A stretch of 64,000 nucleotides of DNA from Alistipes senegalensis (GCA_023665275.1 JAMPEF010000002.1:1-64000); one strand, 5' to 3'; positions 33,021 to 42,434 are shown, numbered from the stretch's first letter. Numbers and translations: made by a program. The notes: generated from the sequence alone by a model not told the origin.

Positions 33021-34163
33021 TTACTCTTTGTTTTTTGATTTTTCGTAAAGCTTGTCAATGACTTCAAGAATACGCTGATTTGTGTCTTTAAGATGCATTT
33101 CAGCAGCGCTCCGTGACATCTTCAGGACTTTTGCCGGATTATTATAAAGCTGTTCGATTTCGGAAATTATCTTTTCATTTGTAACGTCTTTCTGTTCGAT
33201 TACGACAGCCGCACCGGCTTTGCCGAGTACCATAGCATTATGATACTGATGATTTCCGGCAACTATCGGCGACGGAATTAATATCGAGGCTTTACCAGCC
33301 GCCTCAAGTTCCGCAAGTGTTGACGCTCCTGAACGACATATCACCAAATCAGCAGCCGCAAGGCAAACGTCCATATCATTTATGTATTCCGTAATTCTCA
33401 GACGGTTACTTTTCAGCGGTATTCCGGATTTTTTCATAGCCTGTGGGAAAGTATCTTTACCCATACCGCCGTAACCGTGAATATGATTTATCCGAAGTTT
33501 ATTTTTTGTATGCCACTTTATAATTTCCGTCATGGTGTCATTTATACAGCCTGCTCCGAGACTTCCGCCGAATGACAAAATAGTAAAATCGTTGTTGATA
33601 CCGAGTTTTTTTCTTGCATCTTCACGGCTTATGTGATTATCTATATTGCTCCGTACCGGTAAACCCGTAACGCTGTATTCAAATTTGCTTTTGTCCATAT
33701 AGTCAAGCGCTTCAATTACGGTCAGCATGACGTAATCAACTTCTTTTGCAAGCAGTTTATTAGTTACTCCGGGGTAGGCGTTCTGTTCATGTATCGCCGA
33801 AGGTATACCCATACGGGCAGCTTTTCTGATTACAGCTCCGGAGGCATAACCACCCGTACCTATGGCGATATCCGGATTGAATGCCGTTATAATCTCCTTT
33901 GAACGCTTTCCGGACATGGCAAGATATGTAGCTGCCTGTATATTGCGTTTTACGTTTTCAAGAGAAATTTTCCGCTGAAATCCGGCGGCTTTTATCGTCT
34001 CCAGCTTATAGCCTGCTTTCGGTACAAGTTTTGCCTCCATGCCGTTAGGAGTTCCTGCAAACAGGAACTCCGAATCAGGATATTTTGATTTTATTATGTC
34101 TGCAATCGCAAGAGCAGGGTTTATGTGTCCGCCTGTACCGCCACATGATATTAAAACTTTCAT
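33021..34163 (-). CDS. murG: MurG, lipid II-forming GlcNAc transferase
   Basis: A 380-residue GT28-family glycosyltransferase that adds GlcNAc to lipid I on the inner membrane face. It has the glycine loop GGTGGHINPALAIAD at the start, GGYASGAVIRKA and IHEQNAYPG in the acceptor domain, FGGSLGA at the domain junction, and the UDP-binding block CRSGASTLAELEAAGKASILIP. The length matches the family. AAAGGAGC lies upstream of the ATG, 18 bases after the ftsW stop. Confidence 0.97.
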   Translation of the reverse strand: MKVLISCGGTGGHINPALAIADIIKSKYPDSEFLFAGTPNGMEAKLVPKAGYKLETIKAAGFQRKISLENVKRNIQAATYLAMSGKRSKEIITAFNPDIAIGTGGYASGAVIRKAARMGIPSAIHEQNAYPGVTNKLLAKEVDYVMLTVIEALDYMDKSKFEYSVTGLPVRSNIDNHISREDARKKLGINNDFTILSFGGSLGAGCINDTMTEIIKWHTKNKLRINHIHGYGGMGKDTFPQAMKKSGIPLKSNRLRITEYINDMDVCLAAADLVICRSGASTLAELEAAGKASILIPSPIVAGNHQYHNAMVLGKAGAAVVIEQKDVTNEKIISEIEQLYNNPAKVLKMSRSAAEMHLKDTNQRILEVIDKLYEKSKNKE

Positions 34164-34181
34164 ATAATTGCTCCTTTTATG

Positions 34182-35417
34182 TTAATCGGGATTTTCTTTC
34201 GGATTATTCCGCTGCTGTGATATATTAAGCATGATACCCATTTCCGCAAGCTGCATAATAAGTGCCGTACCACCATAACTGAAAAACGGTAAACTGATAC
34301 CGGTATTCGGAAAAAGATTGCTTACAACACCTAAATTAACTACTGTCTGAATGCCTATCTGTGTTGTTATTCCGACGGCTATAAGCATTCCGAAACGGTC
34401 TTTACAGCGGACAGCTATTGAAAATCCCTCAACTACAAGCAGAAAGAATACTATTATTATAGCCAACGCTCCCACAAAACCTAACTCCTCACAGACTATC
34501 GGGAAAACAAAGTCATTTTTGGTTTCCGGAAGATATAAATATTTCTGTCTGGAGTTTCCAAGACCAAGACCGAACATTCCGCCTGAACCTATGGCAATAA
34601 GTGAATTGGCTGTCTGCCACGTATCATTGAGGACGTCTGCAAACGGGTCACGCCATGACTTTATACGTGTTGCAACATAACTCTCCGGCTGTGATGCCTG
34701 ATAGCCTATCACGCTTACTGCCGCAATAATAGCACCTGTGCCAAGCAGAAGAAACTGTTTTCTGTTTGCACCACCGCATAGAATCATTGCAATTGATATA
34801 CAGCCAATAAGTATTATACCGGAAAGATGTGGTTCAAAGTAGAGAAGTCCGGCATATATTCCCATGAAAACTGCATATTTTAAAATACCGGTCTTGAAAG
34901 TATCCATTTTTTCGCCGTCTTTTTCCATACTGTATGCAAAGAATATTATAATTGCAAGTTTAGCGACTTCCGACGGCTGTAGGTTAATAGGTCCTATATC
35001 AAGCCAACGTTTAGCACCCATAGAACCTCCCTCGTCGTTACCGATAGCAAGTACAAGTACAAGAAGTATAATTCCTATGAAATAAAGCAGACTCGCCATA
35101 TTCAGCTTTTCAAGAACTGAACATTCTACTTTCTTGAAATTATGATAATCCATTTTCATGAAAAATATCATTGCCACAAAACCTATAATTGCATTTTTAA
35201 GTTGATTTTTTGCATAGAAAAGCCCGTCGCCGTCGTGTTCACTGTAAGCCCATGCATAACTTGCAGAAGACATCATAACAAGTCCCACAACAAGAAGTAT
35301 CATCACATAAGCGAAAAACGAAAGGCTTATATCACTCTGCTTTGCATCGCCTATAAAAGCCGATAAAAATTTTCCGGATTTTTTGTTTTTCTTTCTGTAT
35401 GTTTTGTGTTTTGCCAT
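34182..35417 (-). CDS. ftsW: FtsW/SpoVE-type peptidoglycan glycosyltransferase (SEDS)
   Basis: A 411-residue polytopic membrane protein of the SEDS family, which polymerises lipid II together with a class B PBP. About ten transmembrane helices follow a basic N-terminus (KHKTYRKKNKKSGK). The signature regions include AKRWLDIGPINLQPSEVAKLAIIIF, the GSGGMFGLGLGNSRQKYLYLPE loop in the large extracellular segment, NDFVFPIVCEELGFVGA and the C-terminal GVVSNLFPNTGISLPFFSYGGTA. By its place in dcw it should pair with the PBP at 37979-40309. GGGAGG lies upstream of the ATG. Confidence 0.95.
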   Translation of the reverse strand: MAKHKTYRKKNKKSGKFLSAFIGDAKQSDISLSFFAYVMILLVVGLVMMSSASYAWAYSEHDGDGLFYAKNQLKNAIIGFVAMIFFMKMDYHNFKKVECSVLEKLNMASLLYFIGIILLVLVLAIGNDEGGSMGAKRWLDIGPINLQPSEVAKLAIIIFFAYSMEKDGEKMDTFKTGILKYAVFMGIYAGLLYFEPHLSGIILIGCISIAMILCGGANRKQFLLLGTGAIIAAVSVIGYQASQPESYVATRIKSWRDPFADVLNDTWQTANSLIAIGSGGMFGLGLGNSRQKYLYLPETKNDFVFPIVCEELGFVGALAIIIVFFLLVVEGFSIAVRCKDRFGMLIAVGITTQIGIQTVVNLGVVSNLFPNTGISLPFFSYGGTALIMQLAEMGIMLNISQQRNNPKENPD

Positions 35418-35449
35418 TTAATCCTCCCTTATGTGTTATGAAGTATGGT

Positions 35450-36496
35450 CTATTTAAATACAAACAATGTAATTATCCCCAGTATTCCGAAAATAATGCC
35501 GGCAAGCGAAAAAGTAATTACTATATCATATTCACCAAAACCACTCATCTCAAAGTGATGGTGAATGGGAGTCATCTTGAAAATTCTTTTTCCCTGATGG
35601 TCGGGACTTTTTTTCTTAGTGTACTTGAAATAGCTGACCTGTATTACAACGGAAAGTGCCTCAAGTATGTATACCATAGCCACAAGTAGCATTAAAAGAT
35701 GATTATGAAGTATAAGCCCTATCGCTGTTACGGACGCACCAAGAAACATAGAACCGGTATCGCCCATAAAGCACTTGGCAGGATTTAAATTCCATAAAAG
35801 AAATCCGAGACAGCCACCGGCAAGTGCCATTGTATAATATGATATTTCACTCTGTCCGAGTATTGAACACGCTACAGTGAATATAAGCATTGAAACAAAT
35901 GTTACCGAACCACACAGACCGTCCACGCCGTCGGTGAGGTTGACCGCATTTGTGAGATAAATTATAACCGGTATCATTAAAATATAATAGAAGATATTAA
36001 GTTCCGGACTCTGCCAGAATCCTAAATTGATAACTGTTGATTTATCACCTGATAAATTAAGTACAAACAGAAAGCCAACCGCAAATATTACTTGTAATAT
36101 TATTTTCTGTATCGGTGTAAGACCATCATTATTCTTGCGCTTTACTTTTATAAAGTCGTCAATAAAGCCGATAAGTCCGAAAAGCAATGAAAATACTATA
36201 CACGCAAGAAGTCGATAAAAAGAATTGTGATTTTCCGGATTGGTCATATCTATACCGCCTCTTGCCCTGTAAATCCAGTAACCAGCGATTGCAGATACTA
36301 TAGTTGAAAGTATAAACATAAATCCGCCCATAGTGGGTGTACCTTGTTTTTTGGCGTGCCACTGAGGACCATCCTGTGTTTTTATCGGCTGACCGAATTT
36401 GAGTTCATGCAGAAACGGGACTATTTTAAATCCCGATATGGCTGCAATAAGGAATGACAGCACTGCTGTCAGTAAATTTATTATCCAAAATGACAT
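35450..36496 (-). CDS. mraY: MraY, phospho-MurNAc-pentapeptide translocase
   Basis: A 348-residue membrane enzyme that joins UDP-MurNAc-pentapeptide to undecaprenyl phosphate to form lipid I. Ten transmembrane helices; the family motifs are LKFGQPIKTQDGPQWHAKKQGTPTMGG near the start, the Asp pair in GFIDDFIKVKRKNNDGLTPIQK, NAVNLTDGVDGLCG, FMGDTGS and the histidine loop MTPIHHHFEMSG near the C-terminus. Length is somewhat longer than the Bacillus enzyme. It lies between murE and ftsW. GGAGTG lies upstream of the ATG. Confidence 0.97.
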   Translation of the reverse strand: MSFWIINLLTAVLSFLIAAISGFKIVPFLHELKFGQPIKTQDGPQWHAKKQGTPTMGGFMFILSTIVSAIAGYWIYRARGGIDMTNPENHNSFYRLLACIVFSLLFGLIGFIDDFIKVKRKNNDGLTPIQKIILQVIFAVGFLFVLNLSGDKSTVINLGFWQSPELNIFYYILMIPVIIYLTNAVNLTDGVDGLCGSVTFVSMLIFTVACSILGQSEISYYTMALAGGCLGFLLWNLNPAKCFMGDTGSMFLGASVTAIGLILHNHLLMLLVAMVYILEALSVVIQVSYFKYTKKKSPDHQGKRIFKMTPIHHHFEMSGFGEYDIVITFSLAGIIFGILGIITLFVFK

Positions 36497-36534
36497 TTTC
36501 TAACACTCCATTGTTGATTATTTCCGACGGCTTT

Positions 36535-37959
36535 TTAAATCAGCTTTAGACCGTCTGCAACCACTTCACGTTCATCAAAGTGAATGTGTCTGTTATTTTC
36601 AAGTATCTGATAATCTTCATGACCTTTTCCGGCAAGTACTATTATATCACCTTTTTCAGCGGTTTTCAAGGCATGATATATAGCTTCTCGCCTGTCGGTC
36701 ACAACATCATACGGAACACCACCAACAAGTCCGGAAAGAATTTCATTTATAATTTCCTCTGGTTTTTCGTCACGTGGGTTATCCGATGTAATTATAAGTT
36801 TATCGGCATATTTTTCAGCAGACCTTGCCATTTTCGGACGTTTTGCCGAATCCCTGTTACCACCACACCCGAAAAGGCATATAAGCCTGTTTTCCGCATA
36901 AGGTTTAAGACTTTTAAGAACGTTTTCCACAGCGTCGGGAGTATGTGCATAGTCGCATATAACTGTGAAGTCACGTCCGGTGGGAATGATTTCACAACGT
37001 CCCTTTACACCACCGTAAACGCCTACCGCTGATATAATATCATCTATGGGTATTCCTTCCTGAATACATACGGCTATAGCTCCGATAATGTTTGAAATAT
37101 TAAACATTCCGGTCATATTGGTTTTTACATGATATTCTTTTCCGTCGTAACAGTTCATATAAAATTCTGAACCATTAGCCTTTATCGATATATCTTCCGC
37201 ACAGAAATCCGCTCTTTCCTTTACGCTTAACGAAAGTTTATAACAGGAAATTTCATCATATAATCTGTCTCCATAAGCATCGTCAATATTGCATATAGCT
37301 GTATCGCACATATCAAAAAGAAGTTTTTTAGCCTGATAGTAGTCTTCCATATCCTTGTGATAGTCTAAATGGTCTTGCGTGAGGTTCGTAAACAATGCAA
37401 CATCAAAATGTGATGAGCCTATACGATTTTGTACAAGTCCGAAAGATGATACTTCCATAACGACGTACTCACAGCCTGCTTTGACCATTCTGTCAAGCAG
37501 TGCCATGAAATCATATGCAAACGGCGTTGTATTGTCGGTATGAAGAATTTCGTCACCGATTTCATTCTGAATAGTTCCGACAAGTCCGGTTTTATGACCG
37601 CTCTGCATAAGAATATGTTTTATGATATTGGTTGTTGTGGTTTTGCCGTTAGTACCGGTAACGCCTATCATTTTAAGTTTCTTTTCGGGGTGTCCGAACC
37701 ATGCGGAACAGACTTCCCCGTATAATTTACGGGAATTTTCCGTGATAATCTGATTGTCACCTAAGCCTAAATCGTGTTCACAGACTACAGCAGCCGCACC
37801 TTTTTCAAGCATTTCTGTCGCTGATGTGTGACCATCAAATTTTGCACCTTTCACACAGAAAAATAAACTTCCCTTTTCTACTTTTCGTGTATCGTCCGTT
37901 ATGGACGTTATTTCACGGTCACTTATGCCGTGATTTTCTATTAATTCGTTTAACTTCAT
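36535..37959 (-). CDS. murE: MurE, UDP-MurNAc-tripeptide synthetase (meso-DAP adding)
   Basis: A 474-residue ATP-dependent Mur ligase. The N-terminal domain (MKLNELIENHG) is followed by the ATP loop GVTGTNGKTTTTN, the central Lys/His residues, and the C-terminal domain with the DNPR motif in TSDNPRDEKPEEI, which marks enzymes that add meso-diaminopimelate rather than lysine. GKGHEDYQILENNRHIHFDE closes the protein. I start at ATG 37959; GGAGG lies 11 bases upstream. In-frame ATGs at 37977 and 37995 lie before the ribosome-binding site. It is 19 bases after the PBP stop. Confidence 0.96.
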   Translation of the reverse strand: MKLNELIENHGISDREITSITDDTRKVEKGSLFFCVKGAKFDGHTSATEMLEKGAAAVVCEHDLGLGDNQIITENSRKLYGEVCSAWFGHPEKKLKMIGVTGTNGKTTTTNIIKHILMQSGHKTGLVGTIQNEIGDEILHTDNTTPFAYDFMALLDRMVKAGCEYVVMEVSSFGLVQNRIGSSHFDVALFTNLTQDHLDYHKDMEDYYQAKKLLFDMCDTAICNIDDAYGDRLYDEISCYKLSLSVKERADFCAEDISIKANGSEFYMNCYDGKEYHVKTNMTGMFNISNIIGAIAVCIQEGIPIDDIISAVGVYGGVKGRCEIIPTGRDFTVICDYAHTPDAVENVLKSLKPYAENRLICLFGCGGNRDSAKRPKMARSAEKYADKLIITSDNPRDEKPEEIINEILSGLVGGVPYDVVTDRREAIYHALKTAEKGDIIVLAGKGHEDYQILENNRHIHFDEREVVADGLKLI

Positions 37960-37978
37960 TAATAAAACCGCCTCCATG

Positions 37979-40309
37979 CTAATCCTGATTTGCATTGACT
38001 ATAAATTCAAGTTCCACAGTTGTACCTACCGGAACTCTTGTTCCTGCTGGTGGTGACTGGCTATTGACTACTGCATTACTGTTCCTTACAGACGCACCCT
38101 TTGCAACATAATTAAGTTTACAGTATGTTATTGACTCGTTAGCAACTTCCGGTGAAACGTACTGTACGTCCGGAACTACTGTATATTTGACAGTATTTCC
38201 CTTTTCGGTATACAGATATACACAACCTCCCTTTGCTACAGAAGAGCCGGTCTGTGGTGACTGTGCAACAACTTCAATTCCGTTTCCGATTACCTTACAA
38301 TTTATTCCAAGACCCTCAAGTGTAGCTTTTGCATCGCTTATTGAACCCTCTAAAAGCGGGATTTTTACATCAAGGTCTGCAACTTCCTCTGCGGTATACT
38401 CCGGATAATAGCCTAAATATGGGAGAACGTCTTCAAGAATGTGCCGAGCCGTCGGGACTGCTACAGTACTTCCATAATATCCTATGTCAACATTAGGCAT
38501 ATCGGCGAGAACAAGCAGAATTATTTCAGGGTCATCAACCGGCGTGAAGCATACATATGATGCGCCGTATTCGTCTTTATCAAGGCTGAGACGTTCCGAA
38601 GTACCGGATTTTCCGCCTATGGAATAGCCCTTTATTGTAACGTTTCCGCCGTTGTTGTCGCTGACTACTCTTCCGAGTGCCGTGCGGACTTTCTTTGATG
38701 TATCTTCCGAAACAACCTGACGGCGTACAGTTCTTTCATTTTTCAGAACTATATTTCCGTCTTCGTCAATTATCTTGTCAACGACATATGGTTCAAGCAG
38801 ATAGCCACCGTTTATAGCGGCACAATATGAAGTAATCATTTCTATAGGCGTGAGTGTGTCGCCCTGTCCGAATGCACTTACAAGCAAATCAACCGGTTTC
38901 ATATCTTCCGGTTCAAAACCTATGCCCACACCCTCAGCCGGCAAGTCTATTCCGGTACGTTCTTTAAGTCCGAAAGCGTCATAATAATAACAGAATTTTT
39001 CTATTCCGAGACGTTCGCCAATCTCCATGAATGCAGGATTACAGGAATTTGTCAAGGCTTTCTGGAAAGTCTGCGCACCGTGACCGTTCCAGTCATGACA
39101 GTGAATAGGTTGAGCGCCCGGAACAGGTACAGAACCAGAACAGTAAAAAGTATCATTTTCAAGATTTATTAAATTTTCCTCTATAGCCGCCGCACTGGTG
39201 ATTACCTTGAAAACCGAACCCGGTTCATAGATTTCAGTTATACACTTGTTTTTCCACTGAGCTTCACGGGCATTTGCAGTAGCTTTTGCAGCGGCATCAC
39301 CGGTAAGGGCGGCTATTCTTTGCTGTGCAAGCGGGTCGGCGACTGCATACGGTTCATTGAGGTCAAAACTCGGATTGGTAGCCATACCGTAAATTGCGCC
39401 AGTCTTGGCGTTCATCAGTATCGCACACGCACGGTTTTTAACTTCAAACTGTGTGACAAGTTCTTCAAGTTTTTCTTCAAGACAGTATTGTATATCGGCA
39501 TCAATTGTAAGATATACATCATCGCCGTTTTTTGCGGAATAGGTCTTTGAGTACCTGTATGGGAGTTCGTTTCCGTTGGAATCCTTTGCAGATATAGTTT
39601 TTCCGTTAACGCCCGACAGATAATCATCATAATATGCTTCAACGCCATACATACCGTCGCCACCTGAAGAAGTAAAGCCGATAACTGACGCTGCAAGTTC
39701 ATTATGGGGATAGTATCTTTTTGTATCTTCTTCAACGTTAAGTGAAATAAGTTCATACTGGCTGAAAAATTCAAGTACTTCATCGGCTATAGGTTTTTCC
39801 ACCTGGTCTTGCAAAATACTGTACTGATTATTTGCCTCCATAGCGTCGGTAACTTTTTCCGGAGTTATGCCCAGTTTTTCCGACAGAAAATTTATAGCGT
39901 CCGTCCGGAAAGCCTCCGCTGATTCAGGCAACTGGTTGATTTCATTTCCGTCTTCATCAAATTTCGGCTTATAGTCGCCGTCAAGTTTTTTCTTGTTGCG
40001 TGCGTCAATTGATTCCTGTAAGGATTTCAATTCTTTCTGGAATTGCCGTGGGTCAAGGAATACTTTATAAACAGATGCGCTCTTTGCAAGAGTAGAACCC
40101 TTTGAATCATATATTGACCCTCTGTGTGCTGATATAAGTATAGAGCCAAAATGCTGGTCATTTGCCATTGCCTGATACTTTTCATTCTGACCTACAGAAA
40201 TATGAAAAAAATTTATCGCAACCAGAAGAAACAGCAAAAAGAAAATAACTATCATAACGACTCTTATACGGAATTTCATTTTTTTCGTTGGAGTATGCTT
40301 TACTACCAT
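37979..40309 (-). CDS. ftsI: Class B penicillin-binding protein with two PASTA domains (FtsI/SpoVD type)
   Basis: A 776-residue transpeptidase of the divisome. After a transmembrane anchor (about residues 14-36) come the dimerisation domain (about 50-270) and the transpeptidase domain with SVFK (active-site Ser in EPGSVFKVI), SCN in TNSCNPAFMEIG and KSG in GGKSGTSERLS. Two PASTA domains (about 645-705 and 710-776) are at the C-terminus, as in Bacillus SpoVD, PBP2b or PBP2x; PASTA domains bind muropeptides. A long ~300-base leader without genes precedes it. AAAGGA lies upstream of the ATG at 40309. SpoVD and FtsI orthologues are hard to separate; the dcw position favours vegetative division. 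Confidence 0.95.
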   Translation of the reverse strand: MVVKHTPTKKMKFRIRVVMIVIFFLLFLLVAINFFHISVGQNEKYQAMANDQHFGSILISAHRGSIYDSKGSTLAKSASVYKVFLDPRQFQKELKSLQESIDARNKKKLDGDYKPKFDEDGNEINQLPESAEAFRTDAINFLSEKLGITPEKVTDAMEANNQYSILQDQVEKPIADEVLEFFSQYELISLNVEEDTKRYYPHNELAASVIGFTSSGGDGMYGVEAYYDDYLSGVNGKTISAKDSNGNELPYRYSKTYSAKNGDDVYLTIDADIQYCLEEKLEELVTQFEVKNRACAILMNAKTGAIYGMATNPSFDLNEPYAVADPLAQQRIAALTGDAAAKATANAREAQWKNKCITEIYEPGSVFKVITSAAAIEENLINLENDTFYCSGSVPVPGAQPIHCHDWNGHGAQTFQKALTNSCNPAFMEIGERLGIEKFCYYYDAFGLKERTGIDLPAEGVGIGFEPEDMKPVDLLVSAFGQGDTLTPIEMITSYCAAINGGYLLEPYVVDKIIDEDGNIVLKNERTVRRQVVSEDTSKKVRTALGRVVSDNNGGNVTIKGYSIGGKSGTSERLSLDKDEYGASYVCFTPVDDPEIILLVLADMPNVDIGYYGSTVAVPTARHILEDVLPYLGYYPEYTAEEVADLDVKIPLLEGSISDAKATLEGLGINCKVIGNGIEVVAQSPQTGSSVAKGGCVYLYTEKGNTVKYTVVPDVQYVSPEVANESITYCKLNYVAKGASVRNSNAVVNSQSPPAGTRVPVGTTVELEFIVNANQD

Positions 40310-40609
40310 ACCTTTCAGTCCTTTCTGCTGTAAGTTTATATAAACAGAATAAGGCAGGGTAAACCAGAACCCCGCCCGTGAACATCTTTTCTTTTTTATA
40401 ATGATGTCCGTTTCTTTCGATACGACGAAGGATTATCGCTTTTAAAGCGCTGGAACGCCGTTCCGGAGTTCCGCAAAAAGCACCGGAAAGATATTCTCAA
40501 TATTCCGATCACTCGCTGTATCTCCGTTGTTCTACATGATTATTCCGGTATATATTTTTCTGTCACCGGAAAGTAAAAAGGCAGTCCTTTTTATATATGT
40601 ATATTTGGT
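40310..40609 (-). other. 300-base gene-free leader with stable hairpins upstream of the PASTA-PBP gene
   Basis: No convincing ORF lies between ftsL and the PBP. On the minus strand the hairpin at 40353-40376 pairs GGCGGGGT with ACCCTGCC (8 bp including one G-U pair, A-C on the other strand) and is followed by TTATTCTGTTT, a weak terminator-like tract, 44 bases before the PBP start. Further upstream are a GGAAC-GCC-GTTCC stem and CCGGT...ACCGG. This may be an attenuator or regulated leader. No riboswitch class that I know fits. Confidence 0.45.
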
Positions 40610-41200
40610 CTACCCTCTGAAATATTCCACACAGGCATCAAAAAAGCCTTTTAACTTAGCTGTAAAGCCCTTTTCCTGCTCCGGAATATTAACCACATCA
40701 TTTGTCTGAATTTTTATATACTTAATCTGTGAGGAATCCATTTTTTTCATACCAAGTACATTTTCGGCGTAATCCTCAACATTTTTTGCAGACATCTTGC
40801 TTTCAAGCTCCGATTGTAACCGGACGTTTTCAGCTTCTGCAAGACTTAATTGTTTATTCATTGATGTTACTGTATTATATACGGTGTTGCGCCTGTCAAG
40901 AGTGTAGATTACTGAACCAAGCAACGAAGTGGCTATAACTGAAACAAGAATTATATTAAATACAGAACCTCCTTTAGATTCGCTGGCAACCGGTCTGCTT
41001 ACCTGAATATTGCTCCTTGCCTTTTCAGCCATTATAATTTCAGTTTCGTTTTCCGGTTCAGTTATTTTTTCCTCTTCATAGTTACCGTTGTAATCATGGT
41101 TATAATCATTGCCGTAATCATAATCATTATAATCATAGTCATTATAATTATAATCGCTGTCATACTCCGGATAGGAATAAGCTGTATTACCTTCAGTCAT
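40610..41200 (-). CDS. ftsL: FtsL-like divisome protein with Asn/Asp/Tyr-repeat N-terminus
   Basis: A 196-residue single-pass protein in the ftsL position between rsmH and ftsI. The first ~75 residues are cytoplasmic and dominated by Tyr, Asn and Asp in short repeats (YNDYDYNDYDYGNDYNHDYN), then acidic. One transmembrane helix (about 88-106; FNIILVSVIATSLLGSVIY) is followed by a leucine-zipper-like coiled coil (about 110-150; MNKQLSLAEAENVRLQSEL) and a VEDYAENVLGM segment matching FtsL/DivIC. FtsL is usually about 100-120 residues, so the N-terminal extension is unusual. I start at ATG 41200 (AAAGGAG upstream), overlapping rsmH by 8 bases. Confidence 0.8.
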   Translation of the reverse strand: MTEGNTAYSYPEYDSDYNYNDYDYNDYDYGNDYNHDYNGNYEEEKITEPENETEIIMAEKARSNIQVSRPVASESKGGSVFNIILVSVIATSLLGSVIYTLDRRNTVYNTVTSMNKQLSLAEAENVRLQSELESKMSAKNVEDYAENVLGMKKMDSSQIKYIKIQTNDVVNIPEQEKGFTAKLKGFFDACVEYFRG

Positions 41201-42131
41201 TTTCTGCACTCCTTTCAATGATACGTAATTTTGCACTTCTGCTGCGGTTATTGATTTCAAGTTCTGATTGGTCGGCTTCAAGAGGCTTGCGGTTTACAAG
41301 TCTGCCCTCCGGCTTATGACCGCATACACATTGCGGAAAATCCGACGGACATATACAGCCTCTGCACCAGCCGGCGAAACGTTGTTTAACGAGCCTGTCC
41401 TCAAGTGAATGGAAAGTTATAACGGCAAGTCTTCCGCCGGATTTAAGGCTATAGAATGCCTTGTCAAGACCCTTGGAAAGATGTTCAAACTCTCCGTTTA
41501 CGGCTATTCTTATAGCCTGAAAAGTTTTTTTACAGGGATTTTTATCACGCCTTGCCTTTTGCGGAACACTGTTTCTGATTATATCGGCAAGCTGTAAGGT
41601 AGTTTCAACCGGAGATACGTTCCGTGCCTTTACGATATTTTCAGCTATACGACGTGAAAATTTTTCCTCACCGTATTCAAAGATAATTTTAGCAAGTTCC
41701 TGTTGTGAATATGTATTGACAATATCAGCGGCACTTATACCTGATTTTTCCATACGCATATCAAGAGGAGCATCGGCATGATACGAAAAACCACGGCTTT
41801 CCTCGTCAAGCTGATATGATGATACCCCTAAATCAAGAAGTATTCCGTCAACCTTTTCAATGCCTAAACTGTCAAGAACTTCTCTTATATTGGAATAGTT
41901 ATTCTGCACAACCTGTGCCATAGAATAAACCGAAAGTCGTTCAGTGGCAACGGCGATGGCATCGGGGTCACGGTCAATAGATATAAGTCTTCCGTTTTCG
42001 CCGAGGCGTCCGGCAATTGCAGAAGAATGACCTGCTCCGCCGGCTGTTCCGTCAACATAGATACCGTCCGGACGTATAGCCAGACCGTCAATACATTTTT
42101 CAAGCATGACTGGAACGTGATTGAATTTCAT
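41193..42131 (-). CDS. rsmH: RsmH, 16S rRNA m4C1402 methyltransferase
   Basis: A 312-residue enzyme that methylates N4 of C1402 in the ribosomal P site. It begins FNHVPVMLEKCIDGLAIRPDGIYVDGTAGGAGHSSA with the SAM-binding DGTAGGAGH, and continues with DGILLDLGVSSYQLDEESRGFSY, the RIAVNGEF block and ISFHSLEDR-type ITFHSLEDRLVK. A Cys-rich segment near the end (CRGCICPSDFPQCVCGH) is common in Firmicute RsmH. It opens the dcw cluster; no mraZ gene precedes it. GGAGG lies upstream of the ATG, overlapped by a hairpin. Confidence 0.97.
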   Translation of the reverse strand: MKFNHVPVMLEKCIDGLAIRPDGIYVDGTAGGAGHSSAIAGRLGENGRLISIDRDPDAIAVATERLSVYSMAQVVQNNYSNIREVLDSLGIEKVDGILLDLGVSSYQLDEESRGFSYHADAPLDMRMEKSGISAADIVNTYSQQELAKIIFEYGEEKFSRRIAENIVKARNVSPVETTLQLADIIRNSVPQKARRDKNPCKKTFQAIRIAVNGEFEHLSKGLDKAFYSLKSGGRLAVITFHSLEDRLVKQRFAGWCRGCICPSDFPQCVCGHKPEGRLVNRKPLEADQSELEINNRSRSAKLRIIERSAEND

Positions 42132-42142
42132 AATATAATCCT

Positions 42143-42172
42143 CCGGCTTTCATAATAAGTACTGAACGCCGG
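42143..42172 (-). promoter_or_regulatory. Hairpin overlapping the rsmH ribosome-binding site
   Basis: On the minus strand CCGGC-G-TTCA and TGAA-A-GCCGG pair around a 10-base loop; the 3' arm shares two bases with the GGAGG of rsmH. It could limit translation of the first dcw gene. Confidence 0.5.
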
Positions 42173-42243
42173 AAACATTATAAAAAGTCATGTTTCTGTA
42201 CGCTCCATGATGCATAGTGAAAAAAATATTTTCACCTACTCTA

Positions 42244-42272
42244 ATTATACAACTTAAATAACAATTTAGCAA
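42244..42272 (-). promoter_or_regulatory. Promoter of the dcw cluster (rsmH)
   Basis: On the minus strand TTGCTA (42267-42272), a 17-base spacer and TATAAT (42244-42249). The leader to the rsmH start is about 105 bases. Confidence 0.75.
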
Positions 42273-42434
42273 GATGTAATACTGCACAATTGTCAACCAT
42301 TCATTAATAGATTTATTTGTTAAAATTTACGAAAATTATTTAAAGCTGTACATATAAAAAATTTATGCGCCTGATTTTTATTAATTTATTTTACTGCATA
42401 ATGATTATTTTATCCGTTCCGGAAAAATGCGAAT

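Noticed and set aside
40182-40385. Minus-strand ORF of 67 codons in the leader of the PBP gene
   Set aside because: It overlaps the PBP N-terminus and the hairpin at 40353; no ribosome-binding site and no membrane-protein logic.
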